Source of the DNA: Aurantimonas sp036549475
GTDB taxonomy: Bacteria; Pseudomonadota; Alphaproteobacteria; Rhizobiales; Rhizobiaceae
NCBI RefSeq assembly: GCF_036549475.1
Contig: NZ_JAZHLI010000024.1
Coordinates: 1 to 64,000, forward strand
Direction of reading: 5' to 3'
DNA length: 64,000 nucleotides
The notes below the pieces were generated by a model. That model saw only the letters and a program-made list of their open reading frames with translations, was not told where the DNA came from and searched no databases. Below are positions 26,134-35,676 of this stretch, piece by piece. The position numbers were made by a program, and so were the translations under genes. Each line of letters opens with the position of its first letter. The first letter of the stretch is position 1.

Positions 26134-26168
26134 ACGGGGACAGGCGCGAGCCTGTCCCCGTCGTCGTT
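26134..26168 (+). terminator. Terminator after the second amtB
   Basis: A 12-bp perfect stem (ACGGGGACAGGC / GCCTGTCCCCGT) with a GCGA loop, followed by a short T stretch (CGTCGTTT). Confidence 0.75.
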
Positions 26169-26295
26169 TGAGGCGGCTGGCCGCATGATGGTGCCGGCCC
26201 GACAGAACGGCGAGATCTCCGGCCTCCTGCCGGGATGGTGGCAGGGCACCGTCGCGGCGCTGCAATCGGCCGGACGGCGCAACAACCCCTTAAGC

Positions 26296-26310
26296 TTAAA
26301 GGGGTCTTAA
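26296..26310 (+). promoter_or_regulatory. CtrA-type box upstream of ftsK
   Basis: TTAA-AGGGGTC-TTAA followed by C is a full CtrA consensus (TTAA-N7-TTAAC), 80 bases upstream of the ftsK ATG. Another TTAA lies 5 bases before it. CtrA is the master cell-cycle regulator of alphaproteobacteria. The match is exact, but its function is inference. Confidence 0.6.
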
Positions 26311-26390
26311 CCAGCCGGGCCCTACTCTCCGCGGCAAGCAGCGGACCTGCCGTTTCGGCCGGTCTGCGACGACGAGACAGGCAGGACACC

Positions 26391-29228
26391 ATGGCATCGA
26401 CGGCGAATGGCGGCAGCCAAACCTCCTTCATCCGGCGGCAGGGCGAACTCTGCGGCGCGGCAGGGCTGATCGGCCTGGCCGGCTATCTGGGGCTCGCCTG
26501 CGCCACCTGGACGGTCAGCGATCCGTCGCTCAGCCAGTCCAACCAGAACATGGTGGAGAACTGGGCGGGACCGGCCGGCGCCGTGGTCGCCGACCTCGCC
26601 ATGCAGATCTTCGGGCTCGGCGCGGCGCTGCTCGTCGCGCTGCCGGCGATCTGGGGGCTGCTGTTCCTGTCGGGCCGGTCCGTCGACCATATCTGGCGGC
26701 GGGCGTGGTACGCGCTGGCGGGCATCGTGCTCGCCTCGGCGGCGCTCGGCTGCCTGCCGGCGCCGTCCGGCTGGCCGCTGCCGATCGGTCTTGGCGGCGT
26801 GGCCGGCGACATCGTGCTGAAATTCCCCGCGCTTGCGACCGGCGCCTATCCGGGCGGCCTGCTCGGCCTCGTCTTCGCTGCCATGATCGCGGCGCCCGCC
26901 GGCTGGCTGTTCCTCAACGGCGCGGGTCTGATCGATCGCAACCGGCCGAAGCCTGCGACCGACGCAAGGCGGCGGGTCGTCGACGACGAGGACGACGAGG
27001 AGGCCGGCGAAAGCCGCCTGGCGCTCGCCATCGGCGCGCTCGCCCATACCGCCTATTCGGTCCGCTCGTCGGTCCAGCGGCATCTGGAGGCGCGGCGTGC
27101 TGCCCGCCAGCCAGTGGAATTCGGCGACCGCTTCGACGACTGGCAGGACGAGGATTACGCGCCGCCGCAGCCGCAGATGCGCACCGATCGCGAAATTCGC
27201 GTCGCGGTCCAGGAGGAGACCGGCACCGGCTACCACGATCCCATGGCCGACTATCCCGAGGACGGTGACGGCATGGAGGGCGACTGGCAGGCCGCTTCGC
27301 AGGGCCAGGACGCCGATCCCTATGACGGCACGTTCGACGACGGCGACGTGGCGCTGGCCGACGACGCCATGGTGGTCGGCCCCGACGACCGGGTTTCGCC
27401 CAACGCCGCGCCGATTCCCGACGAGAACGGCGGCTGGCGCGGGCTCCTGGCCGGCAATATCGTCGCCTTTCCCGGCCGCAAGACGCAAAAGCCCGATGCG
27501 GCCCGCGCCGAGCCCCGTGTCGGCCCGACCGAAGGCCAGGGCGGGCAGGGACGGCCGCAGCGGCCCGCCCAGCCGCCGCAGCCTGATGCCGGCGTGCGTG
27601 TCGTGCCCCAGGCCAACGTCACCGCCGAGCAGCAGCGGCTGCGCACCGGTTCCGGCCGCGCCACCGCGCTGAAGCCGGCCACCACGCTCGCCGACCCGGT
27701 GCGCTTCGAACTGCCATCGATCGAGTTCCTCACGCCGCCCAAGCCGCGCAGCCGCGATTCCTCGCTGTCCCCGGAAGCCCTGCAGGAAAATGCGCGGCTG
27801 CTCGAAGGCGTGCTGGAGGATTTCGGCGTGAAGGGCGAAATCATCGAGGTGCGGCCGGGCCCGGTCGTCACCCTCTACGAGCTGGAGCCGGCACCGGGCA
27901 TCAAGTCCTCCCGCGTCATCGGCCTGTCCGACGACATCGCGCGTTCGATGAGCGCCATCGCCGCACGCGTCGCCGTCATTCCCGGCAAGAACGCCATCGG
28001 TATCGAACTGCCGAACCAGCGCCGCGACACGGTCTATTTCCGCGAGATGATCGGCTCGGACGCCTTCATCCAGAACAAGGCCAAGCTGCCGCTGGCGCTG
28101 GGCAAGACGATCGGCGGCGAACCGGTGATCGCCGACCTCGCCAAGATGCCGCACCTTCTGGTCGCCGGTACCACCGGCTCGGGCAAGTCGGTGTCGATCA
28201 ACACCATGATCCTGTCGCTGCTCTACCGGATGACCCCGGCCGAGTGCCGCCTGATCATGATCGACCCCAAGATGCTGGAACTGTCGGTCTATGACGGCAT
28301 CCCGCACCTGCTGGCGCCGGTGGTCACCGACCCGAAGAAGGCGGTCGTGGCGCTGAAATGGACGGTCCGCGAGATGGAGGACCGCTACCGCAAGATGTCG
28401 AAGGTCGGCGTGCGCAACATCGACGGCTTCAATGCCCGGGTGAAGAGCGCCATGGAAAAGGGCGAGACGATCTCGCGCACCGTCCAGACCGGCTTCGATC
28501 GCGAGACCGGCGAGCCGATCTTCGAGACCGAGGAGTTCGACCTGTCGCCGCTGCCCTACATCGTCGTCATCATCGACGAGATGGCCGACCTGATGATGGT
28601 CGCCGGCAAGGACATCGAGGGCACCGTCCAGCGCCTCGCCCAGATGGCCCGTGCCGCCGGCATCCACGTCATCATGGCGACCCAGCGTCCGTCGGTCGAC
28701 GTCATCACCGGCACGATCAAGGCGAACTTCCCGACCCGCATCTCCTTCCAGGTGACGTCGAAGATCGATTCGCGCACCATCCTGCAGGAGCAGGGCGCCG
28801 AGCAGCTGCTGGGCATGGGCGACATGCTGTTCATGGCGGGCGGTGGCCGCACCCAGCGCGTCCACGGCCCGTTTGTCGACGACAGCGAGGTCGAGGACAT
28901 CGTGGCGCATCTGAAGAGCCAGGGCGTGCCGGACTATCTGGACTCGATCCTGGAGGAAGACGAGGAAGACGGCGGCGACGGCGGGTCCGCCGGCGGATCG
29001 GGCAGCGGCGGCGAGCCGGACGAGGGCGCCGACCTCTACGACCAGGCCGTGGCGATCGTCCTGCGCGACGGCAAGGCCTCGACCAGCTACGTCCAGCGCC
29101 GGCTGTCCATCGGCTACAACCGCGCCGCCTCGATCATCGAGCGGATGGAGCGCGAAGGGGTCGTCGGCCCTGCCAACCATGCCGGCAAGCGCGAAATCCT
29201 GGTGCCGACCGAAGACGACCGCATGTGA
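26391..29228 (+). CDS. ftsK: DNA translocase FtsK (cell division, chromosome segregation)
   Basis: 945 residues. Four hydrophobic segments in the first ~190 residues anchor it at the septum; a disordered acidic linker follows (~195-430, with DDEDDEEAGES). The motor has Walker A GTTGSGKSVS (~590-600) and Walker B IIDEMADL (~725). The gamma winged helix (DLYDQAVAIVLRDGKAST onward, ~880-945) reads KOPS sequences. I use the ATG at 26391 with AGGA upstream; the longer frame has no family match. A CtrA-type box lies upstream. lolA and xthA follow on the same strand. Confidence 0.95.
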   Translation: MASTANGGSQTSFIRRQGELCGAAGLIGLAGYLGLACATWTVSDPSLSQSNQNMVENWAGPAGAVVADLAMQIFGLGAALLVALPAIWGLLFLSGRSVDHIWRRAWYALAGIVLASAALGCLPAPSGWPLPIGLGGVAGDIVLKFPALATGAYPGGLLGLVFAAMIAAPAGWLFLNGAGLIDRNRPKPATDARRRVVDDEDDEEAGESRLALAIGALAHTAYSVRSSVQRHLEARRAARQPVEFGDRFDDWQDEDYAPPQPQMRTDREIRVAVQEETGTGYHDPMADYPEDGDGMEGDWQAASQGQDADPYDGTFDDGDVALADDAMVVGPDDRVSPNAAPIPDENGGWRGLLAGNIVAFPGRKTQKPDAARAEPRVGPTEGQGGQGRPQRPAQPPQPDAGVRVVPQANVTAEQQRLRTGSGRATALKPATTLADPVRFELPSIEFLTPPKPRSRDSSLSPEALQENARLLEGVLEDFGVKGEIIEVRPGPVVTLYELEPAPGIKSSRVIGLSDDIARSMSAIAARVAVIPGKNAIGIELPNQRRDTVYFREMIGSDAFIQNKAKLPLALGKTIGGEPVIADLAKMPHLLVAGTTGSGKSVSINTMILSLLYRMTPAECRLIMIDPKMLELSVYDGIPHLLAPVVTDPKKAVVALKWTVREMEDRYRKMSKVGVRNIDGFNARVKSAMEKGETISRTVQTGFDRETGEPIFETEEFDLSPLPYIVVIIDEMADLMMVAGKDIEGTVQRLAQMARAAGIHVIMATQRPSVDVITGTIKANFPTRISFQVTSKIDSRTILQEQGAEQLLGMGDMLFMAGGGRTQRVHGPFVDDSEVEDIVAHLKSQGVPDYLDSILEEDEEDGGDGGSAGGSGSGGEPDEGADLYDQAVAIVLRDGKASTSYVQRRLSIGYNRAASIIERMEREGVVGPANHAGKREILVPTEDDRM

Positions 29229-29399
29229 TCGCCCGCTTGGGCGGGACGACAGCATGGGCGCGCGCGCCGCATGCGCGCCCCATTGCTCGGCCAGACTGTC
29301 GGCCAAGGAGAGGGTCCCCGCGCGAAAACTGCGCCGGGACCCTATATCATCTCCATGAGACGAAGGGCGGACTTCGGAACAAGGGAAGTATCCATCACC

Positions 29400-30044
29400 A
29401 TGGCCAAGACATTCGACATCATCTCGCGCTACGCCACGACTCGTGCGCTGGCGGCGACGCTTGCCATCGCGGCCGCCTGCGGGCCGATGGCGGCCGGCCC
29501 CGCCGCGGCGCAGGCCGGCGCGCAGCAGATCGCCGATCACTTCGCCGGCATTCCCTCGATGCACGGCGATTTTGTGCAGTTCGACCCGAACGGCCGGCAG
29601 ACCGAGGGCAAGTTCTACATCGAGAAGCCCGGCAAGGTGCGCTTCGACTACACCCAGCAGCCGCTGCGGGTGATCGCCGACGGCTCGACCGTGGCGATCA
29701 ACAACAGGAAGCTGAACACCTGGGACACCTATCCCCTGTCGAAGACGCCGCTCAAGCTGCTCCTCGACCGCCGGATCGACCTGTCCCAGGCGAACATCCA
29801 GAGCGTCAAGGAAGAGCCGGACCTGACGACGATCGTCATGGGCGACAGCTCGATCTTCGGCAATTCGCGCATCACGCTGATGTTCGACCCGAAGAACTAC
29901 GAGCTGAAGCAGTGGACGATCCGCGACCAGCAGGGCAAGGACACCACCGTGATGATCTACAACGTCCAGCATGGCGGCGACATCGCGGACTCGACCTTCA
30001 AGATCCCCTATACCGCGATCGCCCAGGGCCAGACCGGCCAGTAG
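29400..30044 (+). CDS. lolA: Outer-membrane lipoprotein carrier protein
   Basis: 214 residues. The signal peptide (~1-40) is long and ends GPAAAQAG; the mature protein has the LolA signatures MHGDFVQFDPNGRQTEGKF and FYIEKPGKVRFDYTQQPLRVIADG. It shuttles lipoproteins across the periplasm. Start ATG at 29400. It follows ftsK as in rhizobia. Confidence 0.9.
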   Translation: MAKTFDIISRYATTRALAATLAIAAACGPMAAGPAAAQAGAQQIADHFAGIPSMHGDFVQFDPNGRQTEGKFYIEKPGKVRFDYTQQPLRVIADGSTVAINNRKLNTWDTYPLSKTPLKLLLDRRIDLSQANIQSVKEEPDLTTIVMGDSSIFGNSRITLMFDPKNYELKQWTIRDQQGKDTTVMIYNVQHGGDIADSTFKIPYTAIAQGQTGQ

Positions 30045-30110
30045 GCACGGATCGAGACGGGTCCGTTGGCCCTGCGCCAGCGCCTGCGATACTGGTCGAA
30101 ACGATCACCG

Positions 30111-30148
30111 AAGCCGGCGCCGCATCATGCGGCGCCGGCTTGCGTTTG
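30111..30148 (+). terminator. Hairpin after lolA
   Basis: Two 15-base arms (AAGCCGGCGCCGCAT and its complement) are separated by a single base and followed by GCGTTT. A very stable hairpin with a weak T run; likely the lolA terminator. Confidence 0.6.
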
Positions 30149-30222
30149 CGGGCAAGGCTTGCCTGGCTTGAACGGGCCGCCTAAGCGGGAGCCCGACCCC
30201 TCCACCCCCGCCGGAACCGTCC

Positions 30223-31029
30223 ATGCCCTTCACCATCGCCACCTGGAACATCAATTCGGTGCGCCTGCGCATGCCGCTGGTGCAACGGCTTCTGGAGGAA
30301 CGGCAGCCGGACATCCTGTGCCTGCAGGAGACCAAGTGCCCGAACGACCAGTTCCCGGAAAAGGCATTCAAGGCGCTGGGCTACCCGCACATCGCGATCC
30401 ACGGCCAGAAGGGCTATCACGGCGTCGCCACCATCTCGAAGCAGCCCTTCGACGACATCGTCCGGCAGGATTTCTGCAGGATCGGCGATGCGCGGCACCT
30501 GTCGACGCGGCTGACGATCGGCGGGCGCCGGCTGCGGGTGCACAATTTCTACGTCCCGGCCGGTGGCGACGAGCCGGATCCGCAGGTCAACATCAAGTTC
30601 CGGCACAAGCTCGACTTCATCGAGGAGATGCGGCTGGTCAGCGCGGAGGCCGAACCGGGGGTGTCCTCGCTCCTGGTCGGCGATCTCAACATCGCGCCCT
30701 TCGAGACCGATGTCTGGTCGCACAAGCAGCTGCTGAAGGTGGTCTCGCACACGCCGGTGGAATGCGAGGGGCTCTTGCGCGCGCAGGGCGACGGGCGCTG
30801 GACCGACCTGATGCGCCACCACATCCCGGTGGACGAGCCGCTCTTCACCTGGTGGAGCTACCGCTCCAAGGACTGGGCCGCCTCCAACCGCGGCCGGCGC
30901 CTCGATCATATCTGGGGATCGCAGGACCTCGCCCCGGTGCTCACCGCGATCGACGTCATGAGCGAGGCGCGCAGCTGGGAACGGCCCTCCGACCATGTCC
31001 CTGTGCTGGCAAGCTTCGAACTCGGCTGA
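30223..31029 (+). CDS. xthA: Exodeoxyribonuclease III (AP endonuclease)
   Basis: 268 residues of the exonuclease-endonuclease-phosphatase fold. ATWNINSVRLRMPLV, LCLQETKCPNDQFP, LVGDLNIAPFETDVW and the terminal WERPSDHVPV are the catalytic motifs (Asn, Glu, Asp-Asn, Asp-His). It repairs abasic sites. The product matches the usual family length. Confidence 0.94.
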   Translation: MPFTIATWNINSVRLRMPLVQRLLEERQPDILCLQETKCPNDQFPEKAFKALGYPHIAIHGQKGYHGVATISKQPFDDIVRQDFCRIGDARHLSTRLTIGGRRLRVHNFYVPAGGDEPDPQVNIKFRHKLDFIEEMRLVSAEAEPGVSSLLVGDLNIAPFETDVWSHKQLLKVVSHTPVECEGLLRAQGDGRWTDLMRHHIPVDEPLFTWWSYRSKDWAASNRGRRLDHIWGSQDLAPVLTAIDVMSEARSWERPSDHVPVLASFELG

Positions 31030-31060
31030 GGGGCGCGTCGGCGCGCCGCAAGCGCCGGTA

Positions 31061-31516
31061 TCAGCGCGTGAACCGCGTCTCCAGGGCGAGGATGTTGCCG
31101 GTCATCTCGGTCAGGCGCGCCTTCAGCTTGGCATGCAGCCCGGCGGCGTAGTCGGGATATTCCTCCAGCATGCGCCGGAACAGCGGCCGGGTGATGCGGA
31201 TCAGCTCGCAGTCGGTCAGCGTCCTGGCGCTGGCCGGGCGGCGGGTCTCGGTGATCAGCGCCAACTCGCCCAGAAGCGTGCCGGGGCCGTATGTGCCGAC
31301 GATGACCTGTCGTTCCGGCCGGCCGCGCAACAATGCGATCTCGCCCGACACGATTACCAGGCCCGCGTCGGAGCGGGCATCCTCGCGGAAGACGAATTCG
31401 TCGCGGTGCAGCCGCCGGTGCTCGCCGCCGAAGGCCAGGAGCCGCAGCTGGTCGGCATGCAGATCCTCGAACAGGGGCACGTTGCGAAGGACGGCGATGT
31501 CGCTTTCGAGACTCAT
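31061..31516 (-). CDS. Cyclic-nucleotide-binding domain protein without DNA-binding domain
   Basis: 151 residues consisting of a single cNMP-binding beta barrel: GLVIVSGEIALL, YGPGTLLGELALITETRRPASART (the phosphate-binding cassette) and a C-terminal helix. There is no helix-turn-helix, so it is not a Crp/Fnr regulator. It is probably a small sensor acting through protein contacts. Convergent with xthA. Confidence 0.82.
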   Translation of the reverse strand: MSLESDIAVLRNVPLFEDLHADQLRLLAFGGEHRRLHRDEFVFREDARSDAGLVIVSGEIALLRGRPERQVIVGTYGPGTLLGELALITETRRPASARTLTDCELIRITRPLFRRMLEEYPDYAAGLHAKLKARLTEMTGNILALETRFTR

Positions 31517-31748
31517 GTGGTCGGCGCACCGATCTCCTGCCGGCTTCGCGACGGCATGCCTGCTCAGCGCCGTCGCAGCTTCGGCTGCCCGTCGTTTCGT
31601 TTCCCCCGGCGCAGCCGGGCTCTGGTAGCCCGTGACGCGACCGTTAGCGAAAACCTATAGCGGAGCAGGCAATTGAAGGGAACTCGCGCATGGGCCCCCG
31701 ATCCGGCGGTGCCGGCCGGCCGTCAGCAGGACATCGCGCCGGCCGTCG

Positions 31749-32432
31749 TCAGGGAACGAGCTTGTAGCCGCCGGATTCGGTGATCAGGATCCGCGCATTG
31801 GACGGGTCGGCCTCGATCTTCTGGCGCAGCCGGTAGACATGGGTCTCCAGCGTGTGGGTGGTGACGCCCGAATTGTAGCCCCACACCTCTTCCAAAAGCA
31901 CGTCGCGGGTGATCACCCGGCGGTCGGCGCGGTAGAGATAGCGGATGATCGCCGTCTCCTTCTCGGTCAGGCGGACCTTGCCGCCCTTGTCGTCGAGCAG
32001 GATCTTCTGGCTTGGCTTGAAGATGTACGGTCCGACCTGGAAGGTCGCGTCCTCGCTGTTCTCGTGCTGTCGCAACTGGGCGCGGATGCGGGCCAGGAGG
32101 ACGGCGAAGCGGAACGGCTTGGTGACGTAGTCGTTGGCGCCGGCCTCGAGACCGAGGATCGTATCGGAATCGGTGTCCTGGCCGGTGAGGATGATGATCG
32201 GCGCCTTGAAGCCGGTCTTGCGCAGGACCTTCACCGCCTCGCGGCCATCCATGTCGGGCAGGCCGACATCCATCACCACGAGGTCGATCAACCCGGCGCG
32301 CGCGGCATTGATGCCCTTGGTCGCGTCGGGCTCCTGAAGGACCGTGAACTCCTCGTGCAGGGAGAGCTGGTCGGCCAAGGTCTGCCTGAGATCCGTGTCG
32401 TCATCGACGATGAGAATGCTGCGTACGCTCAT
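31749..32432 (-). CDS. OmpR/PhoB-family response regulator (CenR-like)
   Basis: 227 residues. The receiver domain (5-120) has the acidic pair DDDTD, phospho-acceptor in VVMDVGLPDMDG, and VTKPFRF; the winged-helix output domain (~135-225) has RLTEKETAIIRYLYR and TLETHVYRLRQKIE. The detailed sequence recalls CenR, an essential envelope/cell-cycle regulator in alphaproteobacteria; I am not certain. No partner kinase is adjacent. Confidence 0.88.
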   Translation of the reverse strand: MSVRSILIVDDDTDLRQTLADQLSLHEEFTVLQEPDATKGINAARAGLIDLVVMDVGLPDMDGREAVKVLRKTGFKAPIIILTGQDTDSDTILGLEAGANDYVTKPFRFAVLLARIRAQLRQHENSEDATFQVGPYIFKPSQKILLDDKGGKVRLTEKETAIIRYLYRADRRVITRDVLLEEVWGYNSGVTTHTLETHVYRLRQKIEADPSNARILITESGGYKLVP

Positions 32433-32543
32433 GCGGAATCGTTGCCCGATTTTCCATGCCGTCTGCCGCCGGTGCGGCACGCGGCTGTAACAATTCGTGA
32501 TAGACATAGGCCGCTTTTCCGCCGTGTCAGGGGCCCGTTGCGA

Positions 32544-33080
32544 ATGATTCCAAAAAAAAAGCCCGTTCTGACGGTCCGGCGGGCGCCGGGCGACAGGCGT
32601 CGCGGCATACTGGCGGCAGGCCCGCTGCGCCTGCGCTGCGCGCTCGGGCGGTCCGGCACCACGATCTTCAAGCGCGAGGGCGATGGTGCGACGCCGGTCG
32701 CTTCGATGGCACTCCTGTCCGCCTGGCACCGGCCGGGCCGCATGGTGCGCCCGGGCGCGCGGCTGGCGATCCGGCGGATTCGCGCCGATGTCGACGCTTG
32801 GTGCGATGCGGCCGATCACGCGGCCTATAACCGCCATGTCCGGCTGCCGTTTCCGGCGAGCGCCGAACGTCTGGCCAGGGCCGACCGGCTGTACGATTTT
32901 CTCGTGGTTCTCGACTGGAATATCCGCCAGCGGACACGCGGCCGGGGCAGTGCGATCTTCCTGCATGTCGCCAAGCCCGGCTATCTGCCGACGGAAGGCT
33001 GCGTCGCGGTCTCCCCATCCGACATGCTGCGGCTTGCGCCCTTCCTGGCGCTTGGCGCGCGCCTGACGGTGCGACGTTAA
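32544..33080 (+). CDS. L,D-transpeptidase-family (YkuD) protein
   Basis: 178 residues with the catalytic motif spread as FLHVAKPGYLPTEGCVAVSPSDM (His and Cys with the conserved Gly). Such domains form or hydrolyse 3-3 peptidoglycan crosslinks or attach lipoproteins. There is no signal peptide: it starts MIPKKKPVLTVRRAPG, so the true N-terminus or export route is unclear. The ATG at 32544 is the first in frame. It is divergent from the response regulator. Confidence 0.78.
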   Translation: MIPKKKPVLTVRRAPGDRRRGILAAGPLRLRCALGRSGTTIFKREGDGATPVASMALLSAWHRPGRMVRPGARLAIRRIRADVDAWCDAADHAAYNRHVRLPFPASAERLARADRLYDFLVVLDWNIRQRTRGRGSAIFLHVAKPGYLPTEGCVAVSPSDMLRLAPFLALGARLTVRR

Positions 33081-33303
33081 AGCGCCATCCGACCGGGAAG
33101 TGGCGCAAGGTCCGTCCTAACGGTTTGAATCGTCTTGCCAAGATTTCCGAGACCGATTGCCGTCTTTGGCCGAGGATGCAGTCCGCAGCATCGATCCCAG
33201 CGATCGCCATGCAACCACCCCGGACCTTTCGTGTTGCTCGCAAACGCCCGGGCTCTCGTGCGGAGTGACCGCCCGGGCCGGGCCGAGCTTGCAGGAGACG
33301 GAC

Positions 33304-35628
33304 ATGGACCGCAGCGAGAACACCGACAAGCCGATGATCGAGCAGTACGACCAGCCGACCGGCGGCTGGGGCTCGGTCAAGTCGCTCCTCTCCCACGCCA
33401 AGGCGGAGGGGATGCTGGCGTCGACGCTCTGGGCGACCATGCAGCGGCAGAACAAGGCCGACGGCTACCAGTGCGTGTCCTGCTCCTGGGCCAAGCCGGC
33501 CGATCCCCACACTTTCGAATATTGCGAGAACGGCGCCAAGGCGACGATCTGGGAGACAACGCCGAAGCGCTGCGACCGCGAGTTCTTCGCCCGGCACAAG
33601 GTGAGCGAGCTTCTGGAGTGGACGGACCACGACCTGGAGAAGCAGGGGCGGCTGACGACCCCGATGCGCTACGACCACACGCTCGACCAGTATGTGCCGG
33701 TGAAATGGGCGGACGCCTTCCGCGAGATCGCGGCCGAACTCAACGCCCTCGATCCAAAATCCGCGGTCTTCTACGTCTCGGGTCGTGCCGCGCTCGAGAC
33801 CTCGCACATGTGGCAATTGATGACCCGCATCTACGGGTCGAACAACCTGCCCGATTCCTCGAACATGTGCCACGAATCGACTTCGGTCGGCCTGCCGGAG
33901 TCGATTGGTTCGCCGGTCGGGACCGTGACGCTCGATGATTTCGAGCAGTGCGACATGATGTTCTTCTTCGGCCACAACACCGGGACGAATGCGCCGCGCC
34001 TGCTGCATTGGGTGCAGGAGGCGCGCAAGCGCGGCGCGCCGGTAATCACCTTCAACCCGGTGCTGGAGCGCGGCCTGATGCGCTTCAAGAACCCGCAATC
34101 GCCGATGGAAATGCTGTCCCCGGACGAGGGGACCAGGATGTCGAGCGACTATTACCAGCTGCGCGGTGGCGGCGACGTCGCCGCGATCGCGGGCATCGCC
34201 AAGGCGGTCTTCGCCCTCGACGACGCCGCCAGGGAGGCGGGTCGTCCCCGTGTTCTCGACGTCGACTTCATCTCGGTGCACAGCCACGGTTTCGAGGAGT
34301 ACGAGCGCTTCGTGCGGAACGCGGACTGGAGCGAGATCGAGCGCTGCTGCGGCCTGTACCGCGACGATCTGGAACACGTCGCCCGGGTCTATTCCAAGGC
34401 CGAGAAGGTCATCGCCAATTACGGCATGGGCCTCACCCAGCACCGGCACGGCATCGAGAACGTCCAGATGCTGGTCAATCTCCTCCTGATGCGCGGCATG
34501 ATCGGCAAGCCGGGCGCCGGCATCTCGCCGATCCGCGGCCATTCCAACGTGCAGGGCCAGCGCACGGTCGGCATCACCGAGAAGCCGAAGCTGATTCCGG
34601 TGGAGACCTTCGAGACGCTCTACAACTTCACCGTTCCCAAGGAGGACGGGCTCGACACGGTGGGAACCTGCGAGGGCATCCTCGACGGCTCGGTGAAGGC
34701 CTTCGTCGCGCTCGGCGGCAATTTCTCCCGCGCCATTCCCGATACGGCCCGCATGGAGGAAGCCTGGCGGCGCATGCGCCTCAACGTGCAGATCTCCACC
34801 AAGCTGAACCGCAATCACCTGCTCACTTCGGAGATCAACTACATCCTGCCCTGCATCGGCCGCATCGAGCGCGACGTGCAGGCGAGCGGTCCGCAGACCG
34901 TGTCGATGGAGGATTCCACCGCCTGCATCCATGCGTCCCTCGGCGAGCGCGAACCGGCGTCCCGGGAGCTCCTGTCGGAACCGAAGATCGTCGGTGAACT
35001 GGCCAAGGCGCTGGTGCCCGGCAAGTCGACCGTGCCGTGGGACGCATGGGTGGGCGACTATTCCAAGGTCCGCGACGCCATCGAGCGCGCCTATCCGGTC
35101 GATTTCAAGGACTACAACCGCCGGATGGGCACGCCCGGCGGCTTCCACCGCGACATCGGCGCCTGCTACCGGGATTGGCGGACCGACACCGGCAAGGCGA
35201 ACTTCCTGACGCCGGAGACCTTCGACGTCGATCCCGACATCGACACGAGCAATGCCGATGTCCTCAAGCTGATGACGCTGCGCTCCAACGACCAGTTCAA
35301 CACCACGATCTACGGCTATGACGACCGCCTGCGCGGCGTGTCCGGCACGCGCATGGTGATCCTGATGAACGCGGAGGACATGCAGCGTCTCGGCCTGCGC
35401 GACGACGACCGGGTCGATGTCGAGACCCATACCGACGACGGGATCGTGCGGAAGGTGGAGGATTACCGGGTGCACACCTGGTCGATCCCCAAGGGCAATT
35501 GCGGCGGCTATTATCCGGAGCTGAACGCCCTGATGCCGCTCTGGCACCATTCGCGCCGGGCGCATGTGCCGGCGGCCAAGTCGATTCCCGTGCGGCTGAC
35601 CAAGCGCAAGGCGGCCGCCGCCGCCTGA
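33304..35628 (+). CDS. FdhF/YdeP-family molybdopterin oxidoreductase
   Basis: 774 residues. It starts QYDQPTGGWGSVKSLLSHA, typical of the YdeP branch of formate-dehydrogenase-like enzymes, and has the CVSCSW pair near residue 58. The molybdopterin domains include FFFGHNTGTNAPRLLHW, GISPIRGHSNVQGQRTVG and the C-terminal dinucleotide domain ending ALMPLWHHSRRAHVP. YdeP-type proteins lack a full N-terminal cluster set; in enterobacteria they are linked to acid resistance, but the reaction is unknown. The ATG at 33304 follows AGGAGACGG. No fdhD or cofactor genes are nearby. Confidence 0.88.
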   Translation: MDRSENTDKPMIEQYDQPTGGWGSVKSLLSHAKAEGMLASTLWATMQRQNKADGYQCVSCSWAKPADPHTFEYCENGAKATIWETTPKRCDREFFARHKVSELLEWTDHDLEKQGRLTTPMRYDHTLDQYVPVKWADAFREIAAELNALDPKSAVFYVSGRAALETSHMWQLMTRIYGSNNLPDSSNMCHESTSVGLPESIGSPVGTVTLDDFEQCDMMFFFGHNTGTNAPRLLHWVQEARKRGAPVITFNPVLERGLMRFKNPQSPMEMLSPDEGTRMSSDYYQLRGGGDVAAIAGIAKAVFALDDAAREAGRPRVLDVDFISVHSHGFEEYERFVRNADWSEIERCCGLYRDDLEHVARVYSKAEKVIANYGMGLTQHRHGIENVQMLVNLLLMRGMIGKPGAGISPIRGHSNVQGQRTVGITEKPKLIPVETFETLYNFTVPKEDGLDTVGTCEGILDGSVKAFVALGGNFSRAIPDTARMEEAWRRMRLNVQISTKLNRNHLLTSEINYILPCIGRIERDVQASGPQTVSMEDSTACIHASLGEREPASRELLSEPKIVGELAKALVPGKSTVPWDAWVGDYSKVRDAIERAYPVDFKDYNRRMGTPGGFHRDIGACYRDWRTDTGKANFLTPETFDVDPDIDTSNADVLKLMTLRSNDQFNTTIYGYDDRLRGVSGTRMVILMNAEDMQRLGLRDDDRVDVETHTDDGIVRKVEDYRVHTWSIPKGNCGGYYPELNALMPLWHHSRRAHVPAAKSIPVRLTKRKAAAAA

Positions 35629-35676
35629 CGGCCTCTGCCTGGCAGGACCGTCGCGGATCACGTGGGTGCCTGACCG

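Noticed and set aside
26322..29972. A 1216-codon open frame antisense to ftsK and lolA
   Set aside because: It is antisense to two clear genes, rich in Arg/His/Asp/Gly as expected for the mirror of GC-rich code, and shows no domain.
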